Assembly (NCBI GenBank): GCA_038025085.1
Contig: CM076141.1
Location: 22,878,501-22,942,500 of the forward strand
Reading direction: 5' to 3'
Length of the DNA stretch: 64,000 bases
Origin: Tetragonia tetragonoides
Taxonomy: Eukaryota > Streptophyta > Magnoliopsida > Caryophyllales > Aizoaceae
Part shown: positions 25,001 through 36,205 of the stretch, piece by piece
Numbering within the stretch: the first letter of the stretch is position 1
How the letters are laid out: each line of letters opens with the position of its first letter
Translations under genes and position numbers: made by a program
Notes under the pieces: generated by a model
The model's input: the letters and a program-made list of their open reading frames with translations, nothing else
Databases searched by the model: none
What the model was told of the DNA's origin: nothing

Positions 25001-26877
25001 TCTTTTGTGTTGTATACTAAGAGAAAGCATCCAAGTACTTTGTTTGGATTCATTTGAGTGTGAAACTACACCTAGGATGTTTACAAGTACAAACAAGCTT
25101 CAACTCAAGCTGTTGAATGAATCTACGCGTTTTAACAGCTCTTACGACTAGGGTTATAGAAATTGAGTTCTTTTGTGTTGTATATGAAGAAAAAGCATCC
25201 AAATACTTTGTTTGCATTCATTTGAATGTGTGAAACTACACCTAGGATGTTTACAAGTACAAACAAGCTTCAACTCAAGCTGTTGAATGAATTTACGCGT
25301 TTTAACAGCTCTTACGACTAGGGTGATAGAAATTGAGTTCTTTTGTGTTGTCTATTAAGAGAAAGCATCCAAATACTTTGATTGCATTCATTTGAGTGTG
25401 AAACTACACCTAGGATGTTTACAAGTACAAACAAGCTTCAACTCAAGCTTTAGAATGTATTTATGCATTTTAAAAGCTCATACGAGTAGGGTAACAGAGA
25501 TTTAAGTTCTTTTGTGTTATATATTAAGAGAAAGCATCCAAACACTTTGTTTGCATTCATTTGAGTGTGAAACTACACCTAGGATGTTTACAAGTAAAAA
25601 CAAGCTTCAACTCAAGCTGTTGAATGAATTTACGCGTTTTAATAGGTCTTACGACTAGGGTGATAGAAATTGAGTTCTTTTGTGTTGTATATTAAGAGAA
25701 AGCATTCAAATAATTTATTTGCATTCATTTGAGTGTGAAACTACACATAGGATGTTTACAGTTACAAACAAGCTTCAATTCATTCTTTTGAATTCATTTA
25801 CGCGTTTTAAAAGCTCATACGACTAGGGTGAAAGAGGTTTGAGTTCTTTTGTGTTGTATAGTAAGAGAAAGCATCCAAATGCTTTGTTTGCATTCATTTG
25901 AGTGTGAAACTACACCTAGGATGTTTACAAGTACAAACAAGCTTGAACTCAAGCTGTTGAATGAATTTACGCGTTTGAACGGCTCTTACGACTAGGATTA
26001 TAGAAATTGAGTACTTTTGTGTTGTATATTAAGAGAAAGCATCCAAATCCTTTGTTTGCATTCATTTGAGTGTGAAACTACACCTAGGATGTTTACAAGT
26101 ACAAACAAGCTTCAACTCAAGCTGTTGAATGAATTTACGCGTTTTAACAGCTCTTACGACTAGGGCGATAGAAATGGAGTTATTTTGTGTTGTATATTTA
26201 GAGAAAGCATCCAAATCCTTTGTTTGCATTCATTTGAGTGTGAAACTACACCTAGGATGTTTACAGTTACAAACCAGCTTCAACTCATGCTTTTGAATTC
26301 ATTTACGCGTTTTAAAAGCTCACACGAGTAGGGTGAAGGAGATTTGAGTTCTTTTGTGTTGTATAGTAAGAGAAAGCATAAAATACTTTGTTTGCATTCA
26401 TTTGAGTGTGAAACTACACCTAGGATGTTAACAAGTACAAACAAACTTCAACTCAAGCTTTTGAATGTATTTACGCGTTTTCAAAGCTCATACGAGTAGG
26501 GTGAAAGAGATTTGGGTTCTTTTGTGTTGTATATTAAGAGAAAGACTCGAAATACTTTGTTTGCATTCATTTGAGTGTGAAACTATACCTACGATGTTTA
26601 CAGTTACAAACAAGCTTGAACTCAAGCTTTTGAATGCATTTACGTGTTTTAAAAGCTCATACGAGTAGGGTGAAAGAGATTTGAGTTCTTTTGTGTTGTA
26701 TATTAAGAGAAAGCATCCAAATACTTTGTTTGCATTCATTTGAGTGTGAAACTACACCTAGGATGTTTTCAAGTACAAACAAGCTTCAACTCAAGCTTTT
26801 GAATGCATTTTTGCGTTTTAAAAGCTTATACGAATAGGGTGAAAGATATTTGAGTTCTTTTGCGTTGTATATTAAAA

Positions 26878-26882
26878 GAAAG
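26878..26882. repeat. Target-site duplication, left (GAAAG), LTR copy 1
   Basis: GAAAG immediately precedes TGATGTGAAATAAG. The same five bases follow the LTR at 27,544-27,548. In an intact monomer these bases occur once (AAGAGAAAGCATCC), so they are duplicated target sequence. Five bases is the usual target duplication for LTR retrotransposons. Confidence 0.93.
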
Positions 26883-27080
26883 TGATGTGAAATAAGTAAC
26901 AAAATGGAAATTAACCTTTGATAGTATCACACAAAGGGATCTTGTTCAAGAATCACTCAAGAACAACTCACGAATCACTCGTAAGGGTTTCAACCTGAAT
27001 CACTCAGTTTGAGGGGTAAATACTCACGTATTCAATAATTAATCATCAAAGCACGAGTTTACAATAGCAAGTTCTCCCCT

Positions 27081-27087
27081 ATTTATA
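27081..27087 (-). promoter_or_regulatory. TATA box of LTR copy 1
   Basis: The minus strand reads GTCTATAAATAGGGG, a good plant TATA box with the usual GC-richer flank. It lies about 457-463 bp from the LTR start, so transcription would start about 490 bp into the LTR and point out of its 3' end toward lower coordinates, into the satellite. Activity cannot be judged from sequence. Confidence 0.65.
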
Positions 27088-27368
27088 GACAAAGAAAATC
27101 TAAAGCTATTCGGAATCCTAATCTTAGTCCGAATAGGAAACTAACTACGAAACTGACAACAATTGTAAAACCGACTAACTAACAGCTTTCCTAACACCTA
27201 ATGGACTTCTAATACTAATAACAATCAGATTATTACTCTCCTAAACATATTCCAAGTAATTAAGGGAATACTAAACGAAATCGAACTAAACAACTGATTA
27301 CCTAGCGGCCAAGGCTCAAAACCGCTGGAACAGTTTCCTTTGCGCCCAAGGCTTCTTCTTTTCAGCTT

Positions 27369-27542
27369 CTAGTCATCTTCTTGCCACTCTAACATAGTTA
27401 CCTCACACTTTACCTCACGTGGCATTATACTCTTGGTAATGAGCAGCTCAAGATCAAGCATTAACGTTTCAAGAACTGGGTTCTTGGACGTTCTTGATTC
27501 GTCGTCTTCTTGCATGTCCTTTAACGTACTTGCCCCTGCATC
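27369..27542 (-). pseudogene. Open frame at the LTR 5' end, copy 1 (possible pol C-terminus)
   Basis: From the second base of the LTR the minus strand is open for 57 codons and ends at TAG. The peptide begins DAGASTLKD, contains an acidic QEDDE stretch and SRTSKN, and ends LEWQEDD. Upstream the frame continues into unrelated satellite, so it has no start of its own. In a full element the 3' LTR would follow pol; in CRM chromoviruses the polyprotein frame is known to run into the 3' LTR. That makes this a candidate integrase tail, but no domain is recognisable. The equivalent frame in copy 2 stops after 42 codons. Confidence 0.35.
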
Positions 27543-27543
27543 A

Positions 27544-27548
27544 GAAAG
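27544..27548. repeat. Target-site duplication, right (GAAAG), LTR copy 1
   Basis: GAAAG directly follows the LTR end CTGCATCA and continues into the normal monomer sequence CATCCAAATACTTTG. It is the partner of 26,878-26,882. Confidence 0.93.
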
Positions 27549-28620
27549 CATCCAAATACTTTGTTTGCATTCATTTGAGTGTGAAACTACACCTACGATG
27601 TTTACAGTTACAAACAAGCTTCAACTCATGCTTTTGAATTCATTTACGCGTTTTAAAAGCTCATACGAGTAGGGTGAAAGAGATTTGAGTTCTTTTGTGT
27701 TGTATATTAAGAGAAAGCAACCAAATACTTTGTTTGCATTCATTTGAGTGTGAAACTACACCTAGGATGTTTACAAGTACAAACAAGCTTCAACTCAAGC
27801 TGTTGAATGAATTTACGCGTTTTAACAGCTCTTACGACTAGGGTTATAGAAATTGAGTTCTTTTGTGTTGTATATTAAGAGAAAGCATCCAAATCCTTTG
27901 TTTGCATTCATTTGAGTGTGAAACTACACCTAGGATAATAACAAGTACAAACAAGCTTCAACTCATGCTGTTGAATGAATTTACCCGTTTTTACAACTTT
28001 TACGGCTAGGGTAATAGAAATTGAGTTCTTTTGTGTTGTATATTAAGAGAAACCATCCAAATACTTTGTTTGCATTCATTTGAGTGTGAAACTACACCTA
28101 GGATGTTTACAAGTACAAACAAGCTTGAACTCAAGCTTTTGAATGTATTTACGCGTTTTAAAAGCTCATACGAGTAGGGTGAAAGAGATTTGAGTTCTTT
28201 TGTGTTGTATATTAAGAAAAAGCATCCAAATACTTTGTTTGCATTCATTTGAGTGTGAAACTACACCTAGGATGTTTACAAGTACAAACAAGCTTCAACT
28301 CAAGCTTTTGAATGTATTTACGCGTTTTAAAAGCTCATACGAATAGGGTGAAAGAGATTTGAGTTCTTTTGTGTTGTAAATTAAGAGAAAGCATCCAAAT
28401 ACTTTGTTTCCATTCATTTGAGTGTGAAACTACACCTAGAATGTTTACAAGTACAAACAAGCTTCAACTCAAGCTTTTGAATGCATTTACGCGTTTTAAC
28501 AGCTCCTACGGCTAGGGTGATAGAAATTGTGTTCTTTTGTGTTGTATATTAAGAGAAAGTATCCAAATACTTTGTCTGCATTCATTTGAGTTTGAAATAA
28601 CACCAGGGATGTTTACAAGT

Positions 28621-28680
28621 ACAAACAAGCTTCAACTCAAGCTTTTGAATAAATTTAACAGCTCTTACGACTAGGGCGAT
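28621..28680. repeat. Monomer with about 10-bp deletion removing the ACGCGT core
   Basis: The sequence reads GAATAAATTTAACAGCTC near 28,655, whereas the homologous monomer at about 41,790 reads GAATAAATTTACGTG then TTTTAACAGCTC. The missing bases contain the MluI core that is present in nearly every other monomer. The deletion is bounded by short T/A runs and is specific to this copy. Confidence 0.75.
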
Positions 28681-31600
28681 AGAAATTGAGTTATTTTGTG
28701 TTGTATATTAAGAGAAAGCATCCAAATCCTTTGTTTGCATTCATTTGAGTGTGAAACTACACCTAGGATGTTTACAGTTACAAACAAGCTTCAACTCACG
28801 CTTTTGAATGCATTGACGCGTTTTAAAAGCTCATACGAGTAGGGTGAAAGAGATTTGAGTTCTTTTGTGTTGTATATTAAGAGAAAGCATCCAAATACTT
28901 TGTTTGCATTCATTTGAGTGTGAAACTATACCTAGGATATTTACAGTTACAAACAAGCTTCAACTCAAGCTTTTGACCGCATTGACGCGTTTTAAAAGCT
29001 CATATGAGTAGGGTGAAAGATATTTGAGTTCTTTTGTGTTGTATATTAAGAGAAAGCATCCAAATACTTTTTTTCCATTGATTTAAGTGTGAAACTACAC
29101 CTAGGATGTTTACAAGTACAAACAAGCTTCAACTCAAGCTTTTGAATCTATTTACGCGTTTTAAAAGCTCATACGAGTAGGGTGAAAGAGATTTGAGTTC
29201 TTTTGTGTTGTATACTAAGAGAAAGCATCCAAGTACTTTGTTTGCATTCATTTGAGTGTGAAAATACACCTAAGATGTTTACAAGTACAAACAAGCTTCA
29301 ACTCAAGCTGTTGAATGAATCTACGCGTCTTAACAGCTCTTACGACTAGGGTTATAGAAATTGAGTTCTTTTGTGTTGTATATTAAGAAAAAGCATCCAA
29401 ATACTTTGTTTGCATTCTTTTGAATGTGTGAAACTACACCTAGGATGTTTACAAGTACAAACAAGCTTCAACTAAAGCTGTTGAATGAATTTACGCGTTT
29501 TAACAGCTCTTACGACTAGGGTGATAGAAATTGAGTTCTTTTGTGTTGTATAATAAGAGAAAGCATCCAAATACTTTGTTTGCTTTCATTTGAGTGTGAA
29601 ACTACAGCTAGGATGTTTACAAGTACAAACAAGCTTCAACTCAAGCTTTAGAATGTATTTACGCGTTTTAAAAGCTCATACGACTAGGGTAAAAGAGATT
29701 TGAGTTCTTTGTTGTATATTAAGAGAAAGCATCCAAATAATTTGTTTGCATTCATTTGAGTGTGAAACTACACCTAGTATGTTTACAAGTAAAAACAAGC
29801 TTCAACTCAAGCTGTTGAATGAATTTACGCGTTTGAACAGCTCTTACGACTAGGGTTATAGAAATTGAGTTCTTTTGTGTTGTATATTAAGAGAAAGCAT
29901 CCAAATCCTTTGTTTGCATTCATTTGAGTGTGAAACTACACCTAGGATGTTTACAAGTACAAACAAGCTTCAACTCAAGCTGTTGAATGAATTTACGCGT
30001 TTTAACAGCTCTTACGACTAGGATGATAGAAATTGAGTTCTTTTGTGTTGTATATTAATAGAAACCATCCAAATACTTTGTTTGCATTCATTGAGTGTGA
30101 AACTACACCTAGGATGTTTACAAGTACAAACAAGCTTCAACTCAAGCTTTTGAATGTAATTACGCGTTTTAAAAGCTCATACGAGTAGGGTGAAAGGGAT
30201 TTGAGTTCTTTTGTGTTGAATATTAAGAGAAAGCATCCAAATAATTTGTTTACATTCATTTGAGTGTGCAACTACACCTAGGATGTTTACAGTTACAAAC
30301 AAGTTTCAACTCAAGCTTTTGAATGCATTTATGCGTTCTAAAAGCTCATACGAGTAGCGTGAAAGAGATTTGAGTTCTTTTGTGTTGTATATTAAGAGAA
30401 AGCATCCAAATACTTTGTTTGCATTCATTTGAGTGTGAAACTACACCTAGGATGTTTACAAGTACAAACAAGCTTCAACACAAGCTTTTGAATGTATTTA
30501 CGCGTTTTAAAAGCTCATACGAGTAGGGTGAAAGAGATTTGAGTTCTTTTGTGTTGTATCTTAAGAGAAAGCATCCAAATACTTTGTTTGCATTCATTTG
30601 AGTGTGAAACTACACCTAGGATGTTTACAAGTACAAACAAGCTTCAACTCATGCTGTTAAATGAATTTACGCGTTTTAACAGCTCTTACGAGTAGGGTGA
30701 AAGAGATTTGAGTTCTTTTGTGTTGTATAGTAAGAGAAAGCATCCAAATACTTTGTTTGCATTCATTTGAGTGTGAAACTACACCTAGGATGTTTACAAG
30801 TACAAACAAGCTTCAACTCAAGCTTTTGAATGTATTTACGCGTTTTAAAAGCTCATACGAGTAGGGTGAAAGAGATTTGAGTTCTTTTGTGTTGTATATT
30901 AAGAGAAAGCATCCAAATACTTTGTTTGCATTCATTTGAGTGTGAAACTACACCTAGGATGTTTACAAGTACAAATAAGCTTCAACTCAAGCTGTTGAAT
31001 GAATTTACGCGTTTTAACAGCTCTTACGACTAGGGCGATAGAAATTGAGTTATTTTGTGTTGTATATTTAGAGAAAGCATCCAAATCCTTTGTTTGCATT
31101 CATTTGAGTGTGAAACTACACCTAGGATGTTTACAGTTACAAACAACCTTCAACTCATGCTTTTGAATGCATTTACGCGTTTTAAAAGCTCATACGAGTA
31201 GGGTGAAAGAGATTTGAGTTCTTTTGTGTTGTATATTAAGAGAAAGCATCCAAATACTTTGTTTCCATTGATTTAAGTGTGAAACTACACCTAGGATGTT
31301 TACAAGTCCAAACAAGCTTCAACTCAAGCTGTTGAATCAATTTAAGCGTTTTAACAGCTCTTACGACTAGGGTGATAGAAATTGAGTTCTTTTGTGTTGT
31401 ATATTAAGAGAAAGCATTCAAATACTTTGTTTGCATTCATTTGAGTGTGAAACTACACCTAGGATGTTTACAGTTACAAACAAGCTTCGACTCATGCTTT
31501 TGAATTCATTTACGCGTTTTAAAAGCTCATACGAGTAGGGTGAAAGAGATTTGAGTTCTTTTGTGTTGTATAGTAAGAGAAAGCATCCAAATACTTTGTT

Positions 31601-33084
31601 TGCATGCATTTGAGTGTGAAACTACACCTAGGATGTTTACAAGTACAAACAAGCTTGAGCTCAAGCTGTTGAATGAATTTACGCGTTTGAACAGCTCATA
31701 CGACTAGGGTTATAGAAATTGAGTTCTTTTGTGTTGTATATTAAGAGAAAGCATCCAAATCCTTTGTTTGCATTCATTTGAGTGTGAAACTACACCTAGG
31801 ATGTTTACAAGTACAAACAAGCTTCAACTCAAGCTGTTGAATGAATTTACGCGTTTTAACAGCTCTTACGACTAGGGTGATAGAAATTGAGTTCTTTTGT
31901 GTTGTATATTAATAGAAACCATCCAAATACTTGGTTTGCATTCATTTGATTGTGAAACTACACCTAGGATGTTTACAAGTACAAACAAGGTTCAACTCAA
32001 GCTTTTGAATTTATTTACGCGTTTTAAAAGCTCATAAGAGTAGGGTGAAAGGGAATTGAGTTCTTTTGTGTTGAATATTAAGAGAAAGAATCCAAATACT
32101 TTGTTTGCATTCATTTGAGTGTGAAACTACACCTAGGATGTTTACAGTTACAAACAAGTTTCAACTCAAGCTTTTGAATACATTTACGCGTTTTAAAAGC
32201 TCATATGAGTAGCGTGAAAGAGATTTGAGTTCTTTTGTGTTGTATATTAGGAGAAAGCATCCAAATACTTTGTTTGCATTCATTTGAGTGTGAAACTACA
32301 CCTAGGATGTTTACAAGTACAAACAAGCTTCAACTCAAGCTTTTGAATGTATTTACGCGTTTTAAAAGCTCATACGAGTAGGGTGAAAGAGATTTGAGTT
32401 CTTTTGTGTTGTATATTAAGAGAAAGCGTCCAAATACTTTGTTTGCATTCATTTGAGTGTGAAACTGCACCTAGGATGTTTACAAGTACAAACAAGCTTC
32501 AACGCAAGCTGTTGAATGAATTTACGCGTTTTAACAGCTCTTACGACTAGGGCGATAGAAATTGAGTTATTTTGTGTTGTATATTTAGAGAAAGCATCCA
32601 AATCCTTTGTTTGCATTCATTTGAGTGTGAAACTACACCTAGGATGTTTACAGTTACAAACAAGTTTCAACTCAAGCTTTTGAATGCATTTACGCGTTTT
32701 AAAAGCTCATACGAGTAGGGTGAAAGGGATTTGAGTTCTTTTGTGTTGAATATTAAGAGAAAGCATCCAAATACTTTGTTTCCATTGATTTAAGTGTGAA
32801 ACTACACCTAGGATGTTTACAAGTACAAACAAGCTTCAACTCAAGCTGTTGAATCAATTTAAGCGTTTTAACAGCTCTTACGACTAGGGTGATAGAAATT
32901 GAGTTCTTTTGTGTTGTATATTAAGAGAAAGCATCCAAATACTTTGTTTGCATTCATTTGAGTGTGAAACTACACCTAGGATGTTTACAAGTACAAACAA
33001 GCTTCAACTCAAGCTTTAGAATGTATTTACGCGTTTTAAAAGCTCATACGATTAGGGTAAAAGAGATTTGAGTTCTTTTGTGTT

Positions 33085-36000
33085 GTATATTTAGAGAAAG
33101 CATCCAAATCCTTTGTTTGCATTCATTTGAGTGTGAAACTACACCTAGGATGTTTACAAGTACAAACAAACTTCAACTCAAGCTTTTGAATGTATTTACG
33201 CGTTTTAAAAGCTCATACGAGTAGGGTGAAAGAGATTTGAGTTCTTTTGTGTTGTATATTAAGAGAAAACATCCAAATACTTTGTTTGCATTCATTTGAG
33301 TGTGAAACTCTACCTATGATGTTTACAGTTACAAACAAGCTTCAACTCATGCTTTTGAATTCATTTACGCGTTTTAAAAGTTCATACGAGTAGGGTGAAA
33401 GAGATTTGAGTTCTTTTGTGTTGTATATTAAGAGAAAGCATCCAAATACTTTGTTCGCATTCATTTGAGTGTGAAACTACACCTAGGATTTTTACAAGTA
33501 CAAACAAGCTTCAACTCATGCTTTTGAATGTATTTACGCGTTTTAAAAGCTCATACGAGTAGGGTGAAAGAGATTTGAGTTCTTTTGTGTTGCATATTAA
33601 GAGAAAGCATCCAAATACTTTGTTTGCATTCATTTGAGCGTGAAACTACACCTAGGATGTTTACAAGTACAAACAAGCTTCAACTCAAGCTGTTTAATGA
33701 ATTTAATCGTTTTAACAGCTCTTACGACTAGGGTGATAGAAATTGAGTTCTTTTGTATTGTATATTAATAGAAACCATCCAAATACTTTGTTTGCATTCA
33801 TTTGAGTGTGAAACTACACCTAGGATGTTTACAGTTACAAACAAGCTTCAACTCATGCTTTTGAATTCATTTACGCGTTTTAAAAGCTCATACGAGTAGG
33901 GTGAAAGAGATTTGAGTTCTTTTGTGTTGTATATTAAGAGAAAGAGTCCAAATACTTTGTTTGCATTCATTTGAGTGTGAAACTGCACCTAGGATGTTTA
34001 CAAGTACACACAAGCTTCAACTCATGCTTTTGAATGTATTTACGCGTTTTAAAAGCTCATACGAGTAGGGTGAAAGAGATTTGAGTTCTTTTGTGTTGCA
34101 TATTAAGAGAAAGCATCCAAATACTTTGTTTGCATTCATTTGAGCGTGAAACTACACCTAGGATGTTTACAAGTACAAACAAGCTTCAACTCAAGCTGTT
34201 GAAGGAATTTACGCGTTTTAACAGCTCTTACGACTAGGGCGATAGAAATTGAGTTATTTTGTGTTGTATATTTAGAGAAAGCATCCAAATCCTTTGTTTG
34301 CATTCATTTGAGTGTGAAACTACACCTAGGATGTTTACAAGTACAAACAAACTTCAACTCAAGCTTTTGAATGTATTTACGCGTTTTAAAAGCTCATACG
34401 AGTAGGGTGAAAGAGATTTGAGTTCTTTTGTGTTGTATTTTAAGAGAAAATATCCAAATACTTTGTTTGCATTCATTTGAGTGTGAAACTCTACCTATGA
34501 TGTTTACAGTTACAAACAAGCTTCAACTCATGCTTTTGAATTCATTTACGCGTTTTAAAAGCTCATACGAGTAGGGTGAAAGAGATTTGAGTTCTTTTGT
34601 GTTGTATATTAAGAGAAAGCATCCAAATACTTTGTTCGCATTCATTTGAGTGTGAAACTACACCTAGGATTTTTACAAGTACAAACAAGCTTCAACTCAT
34701 GCTTTTGAATGTATTTACGCGTTTTAAAAGCTCATACGAGTAGGGTGAAAGAGATTTGAGTTCTTTTGTGTTGCATATTAAGAGAAAGCATCCAAATACT
34801 TTGTTTGCATTCATTTGAGCGTGAAACTACACCTAGGATGTTTACAAGTACAAACAAGCTTCAACTCAAGCTGTTTAATGAATTTAATCGTTTTAACAGC
34901 TCTTACGACTAGGGTGATAGAAATTGAGTTCTTTTGTGTTGTATATTAATAGAAACCATCCAAATACTTTGTTTGCATTCATTTGAGTGTGAAACTACAC
35001 CTAGGATGTTTACAGTTACAAACAAGCTTCAACTCATGCTTTTGAATTCATTTACGCGTTTTAAAACCTCATACGAGTAGGGTGAAAGAGATTTGAGTTC
35101 TTTTGTGTTGTATATTAAGAGAAAGCGTCCAAATACTTTGTTTGCATTCATTTGAGTGTGAAACTGCACCTAGGATGTTTACAAGTACAAACAAGCTTCA
35201 ACTCATGCTTTTGAATGTATTTACGCGTTTTAAAAGCTCATACGAGTAGGGTGAAAGAGATTTGAGTTCTTTTGTGTTGCATATTAAGAGAAAGCATCCA
35301 AATACTTTGTTTGCATTCATTTGAGCGTGAAACTACACCTAGGATGTTTACAAGTACAAACAAGCTTCAACTCAAGCTGTTGAAGGAATTTACGCATTTT
35401 AACAGCTCTTACGACTAGGGCGATAGAAATTGAGTCATTTTGTGTTGTATATTTAGAGAAAGCATCCAAATCCTTTGTTTGCATTCATTTGAGTGTGAAA
35501 CTACACCTAGGATGTTTACAAGTACAAACAAACTTCAACTCAAGCTTTTGAATGTATTTACGTGTTTTAAAAGCTCATACGAGTAGGGTGAAAGAGATTT
35601 GAGTTCTTTTGTGTTGTATATTAAGAGAAAACATCCAAATACTTTGTTTGCATTCATTTGAGTGTGAAACTCTACCTATGATGTTTACAGTTACAAACAA
35701 GCTTCAACTTATGCTTTTGAATTCATTTACGCGTTTTAAAAGCTCATACGAGTAGGGTGAAAGAGATTTGAGTTCTTTTGTGTTGTATATTAAGAGAAAG
35801 CATCCAAATACTTTGTTCGCATTCATTTGAGTGTGAAACTACACCTAGGATTTTTACAAGTACAAACAAGCTTCAACTCATGCTTTTGAATGTATTTACG
35901 CGTTTTAAAAGCTCATACGAGTAGGGTGAAAGAGATTTGAGTTCTTTTGTGTTGCATATTAAGAGAAAGCATCCAAATACTTTGTTTGCATTCATTTGAG

Positions 36001-36205
36001 CGTGAAACTACACCTAGGATGTTTACAAGTACAAACAAGCTTCAACTCAAGCTGTTTAATGAATTTAATCGTTTTAACAGCTCTTACGACTAGGGTGATA
36101 GAAATTGAGTTCTTTTGTGTTGTATATTAATAGAAACCATCCAAATACTTTGTTTGCATTCATTTGAGTGTGAAACTACACCTAGGATGTTTACAGTTAC
36201 AAACA
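33085..36205. repeat. Seven-monomer higher-order repeat, about 2.6 copies of 1,181 bp
   Basis: TTTGTTCGCATTC recurs with exact 1,181-bp steps (TTGTTCGC at 33451, 34632 and 35813). The CTTTGTTTGC that starts the unit recurs at 33111, 34292 and 35473. Units are about 33,085-34,265, 34,266-35,446, and a partial third to about 36,205. Private markers are AAACTCTACCTATGATG, GGATTTTTACAAG, GTTGCATATTAAG, GAGCGTGAAAC, CTGTTTAATGAATTTAATCG and AATAGAAACCATCC. Units differ by only scattered substitutions. The first super-duplication copy has this block once, so the expansion is younger than that duplication. Confidence 0.87.

Larger units (their letters stand above)
1..26882. repeat. Satellite array, left tract (about 168-170 bp monomers)
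   Basis: Uninterrupted head-to-tail monomers. Spacing between equivalent points (GTTTGCATTC-type anchors at 121, 290, 459, 628, 796, 966 and 1135) is 168-170 bp. Almost every monomer carries, in order, AAGCTTCAACTCAAGC, TTTACGCGTTTTAA, a TAGGGTGA core, TTCTTTTGTGTTGTATATT, CATCCAAATACTTTG, TTGCATTCATTTGAG and CCTAGGATGTTTAC. There is no spacer and no non-satellite DNA in this tract. Monomers differ mostly by substitutions that recur in linked sets, so subfamilies exist. The tract holds a six-monomer and a seven-monomer higher-order repeat, described separately. The size and organisation fit plant centromeric or pericentromeric satellites; I do not recognise the family by name. Confidence 0.97.
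26883..27543 (-). mobile_element. Solo LTR of a plant LTR retrotransposon, copy 1 (661 bp)
   Basis: A non-satellite insertion is bounded by GAAAG on both sides. On the minus strand it starts TGATGCAGGGG and ends TTCACATCA, giving TG...CA ends within a TGATG/CATCA inverted pair, as in LTR retrotransposons. A TATAAAT box (minus strand, plus positions 27081-27087) lies about 460 bp into the LTR, a typical U3 position. No primer binding site, gag or pol, polypurine tract or second LTR adjoins it, so it is a solo LTR left by LTR-LTR recombination. The first 174 bp on the minus strand are an open frame, described separately. Clade is uncertain: Ty3/gypsy, perhaps the centromeric CRM group, is a hypothesis. 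Confidence 0.92.
15781..29724. repeat. Super-duplication, first copy (about 13.9 kb)
   Basis: This region aligns in order with about 29,725-44,600. Anchors are CTAGTATG 15831/29775, AATAAGCTTC 17031/30975, TACTTGGTTTGCATTC near 17647/31928, GCGTCC 18481/32427, TTCCATTGATTTAAG 19476/32779, TTGTTCGC 20148/33451, AGATATTGAG 23471/37783, TATATGAAG 25181/39661, and the LTR at 26883/43218. Offsets step between 13,303 and 16,335 bp, so the two copies have gained or lost whole monomers since duplication. The part after the LTR matches 43.88-44.57 kb. The stretch 28.4-29.7 kb instead matches 41.5-42.7 kb, so order is partly rearranged. Confidence 0.7.

Noticed and set aside
27433..27672. Plus-strand open frame crossing the right end of LTR copy 1 (and its counterpart at 43,768-44,007)
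   Set aside because: It runs antisense to the LTR frame and then into satellite, crossing an insertion junction. It cannot be an ancestral gene.
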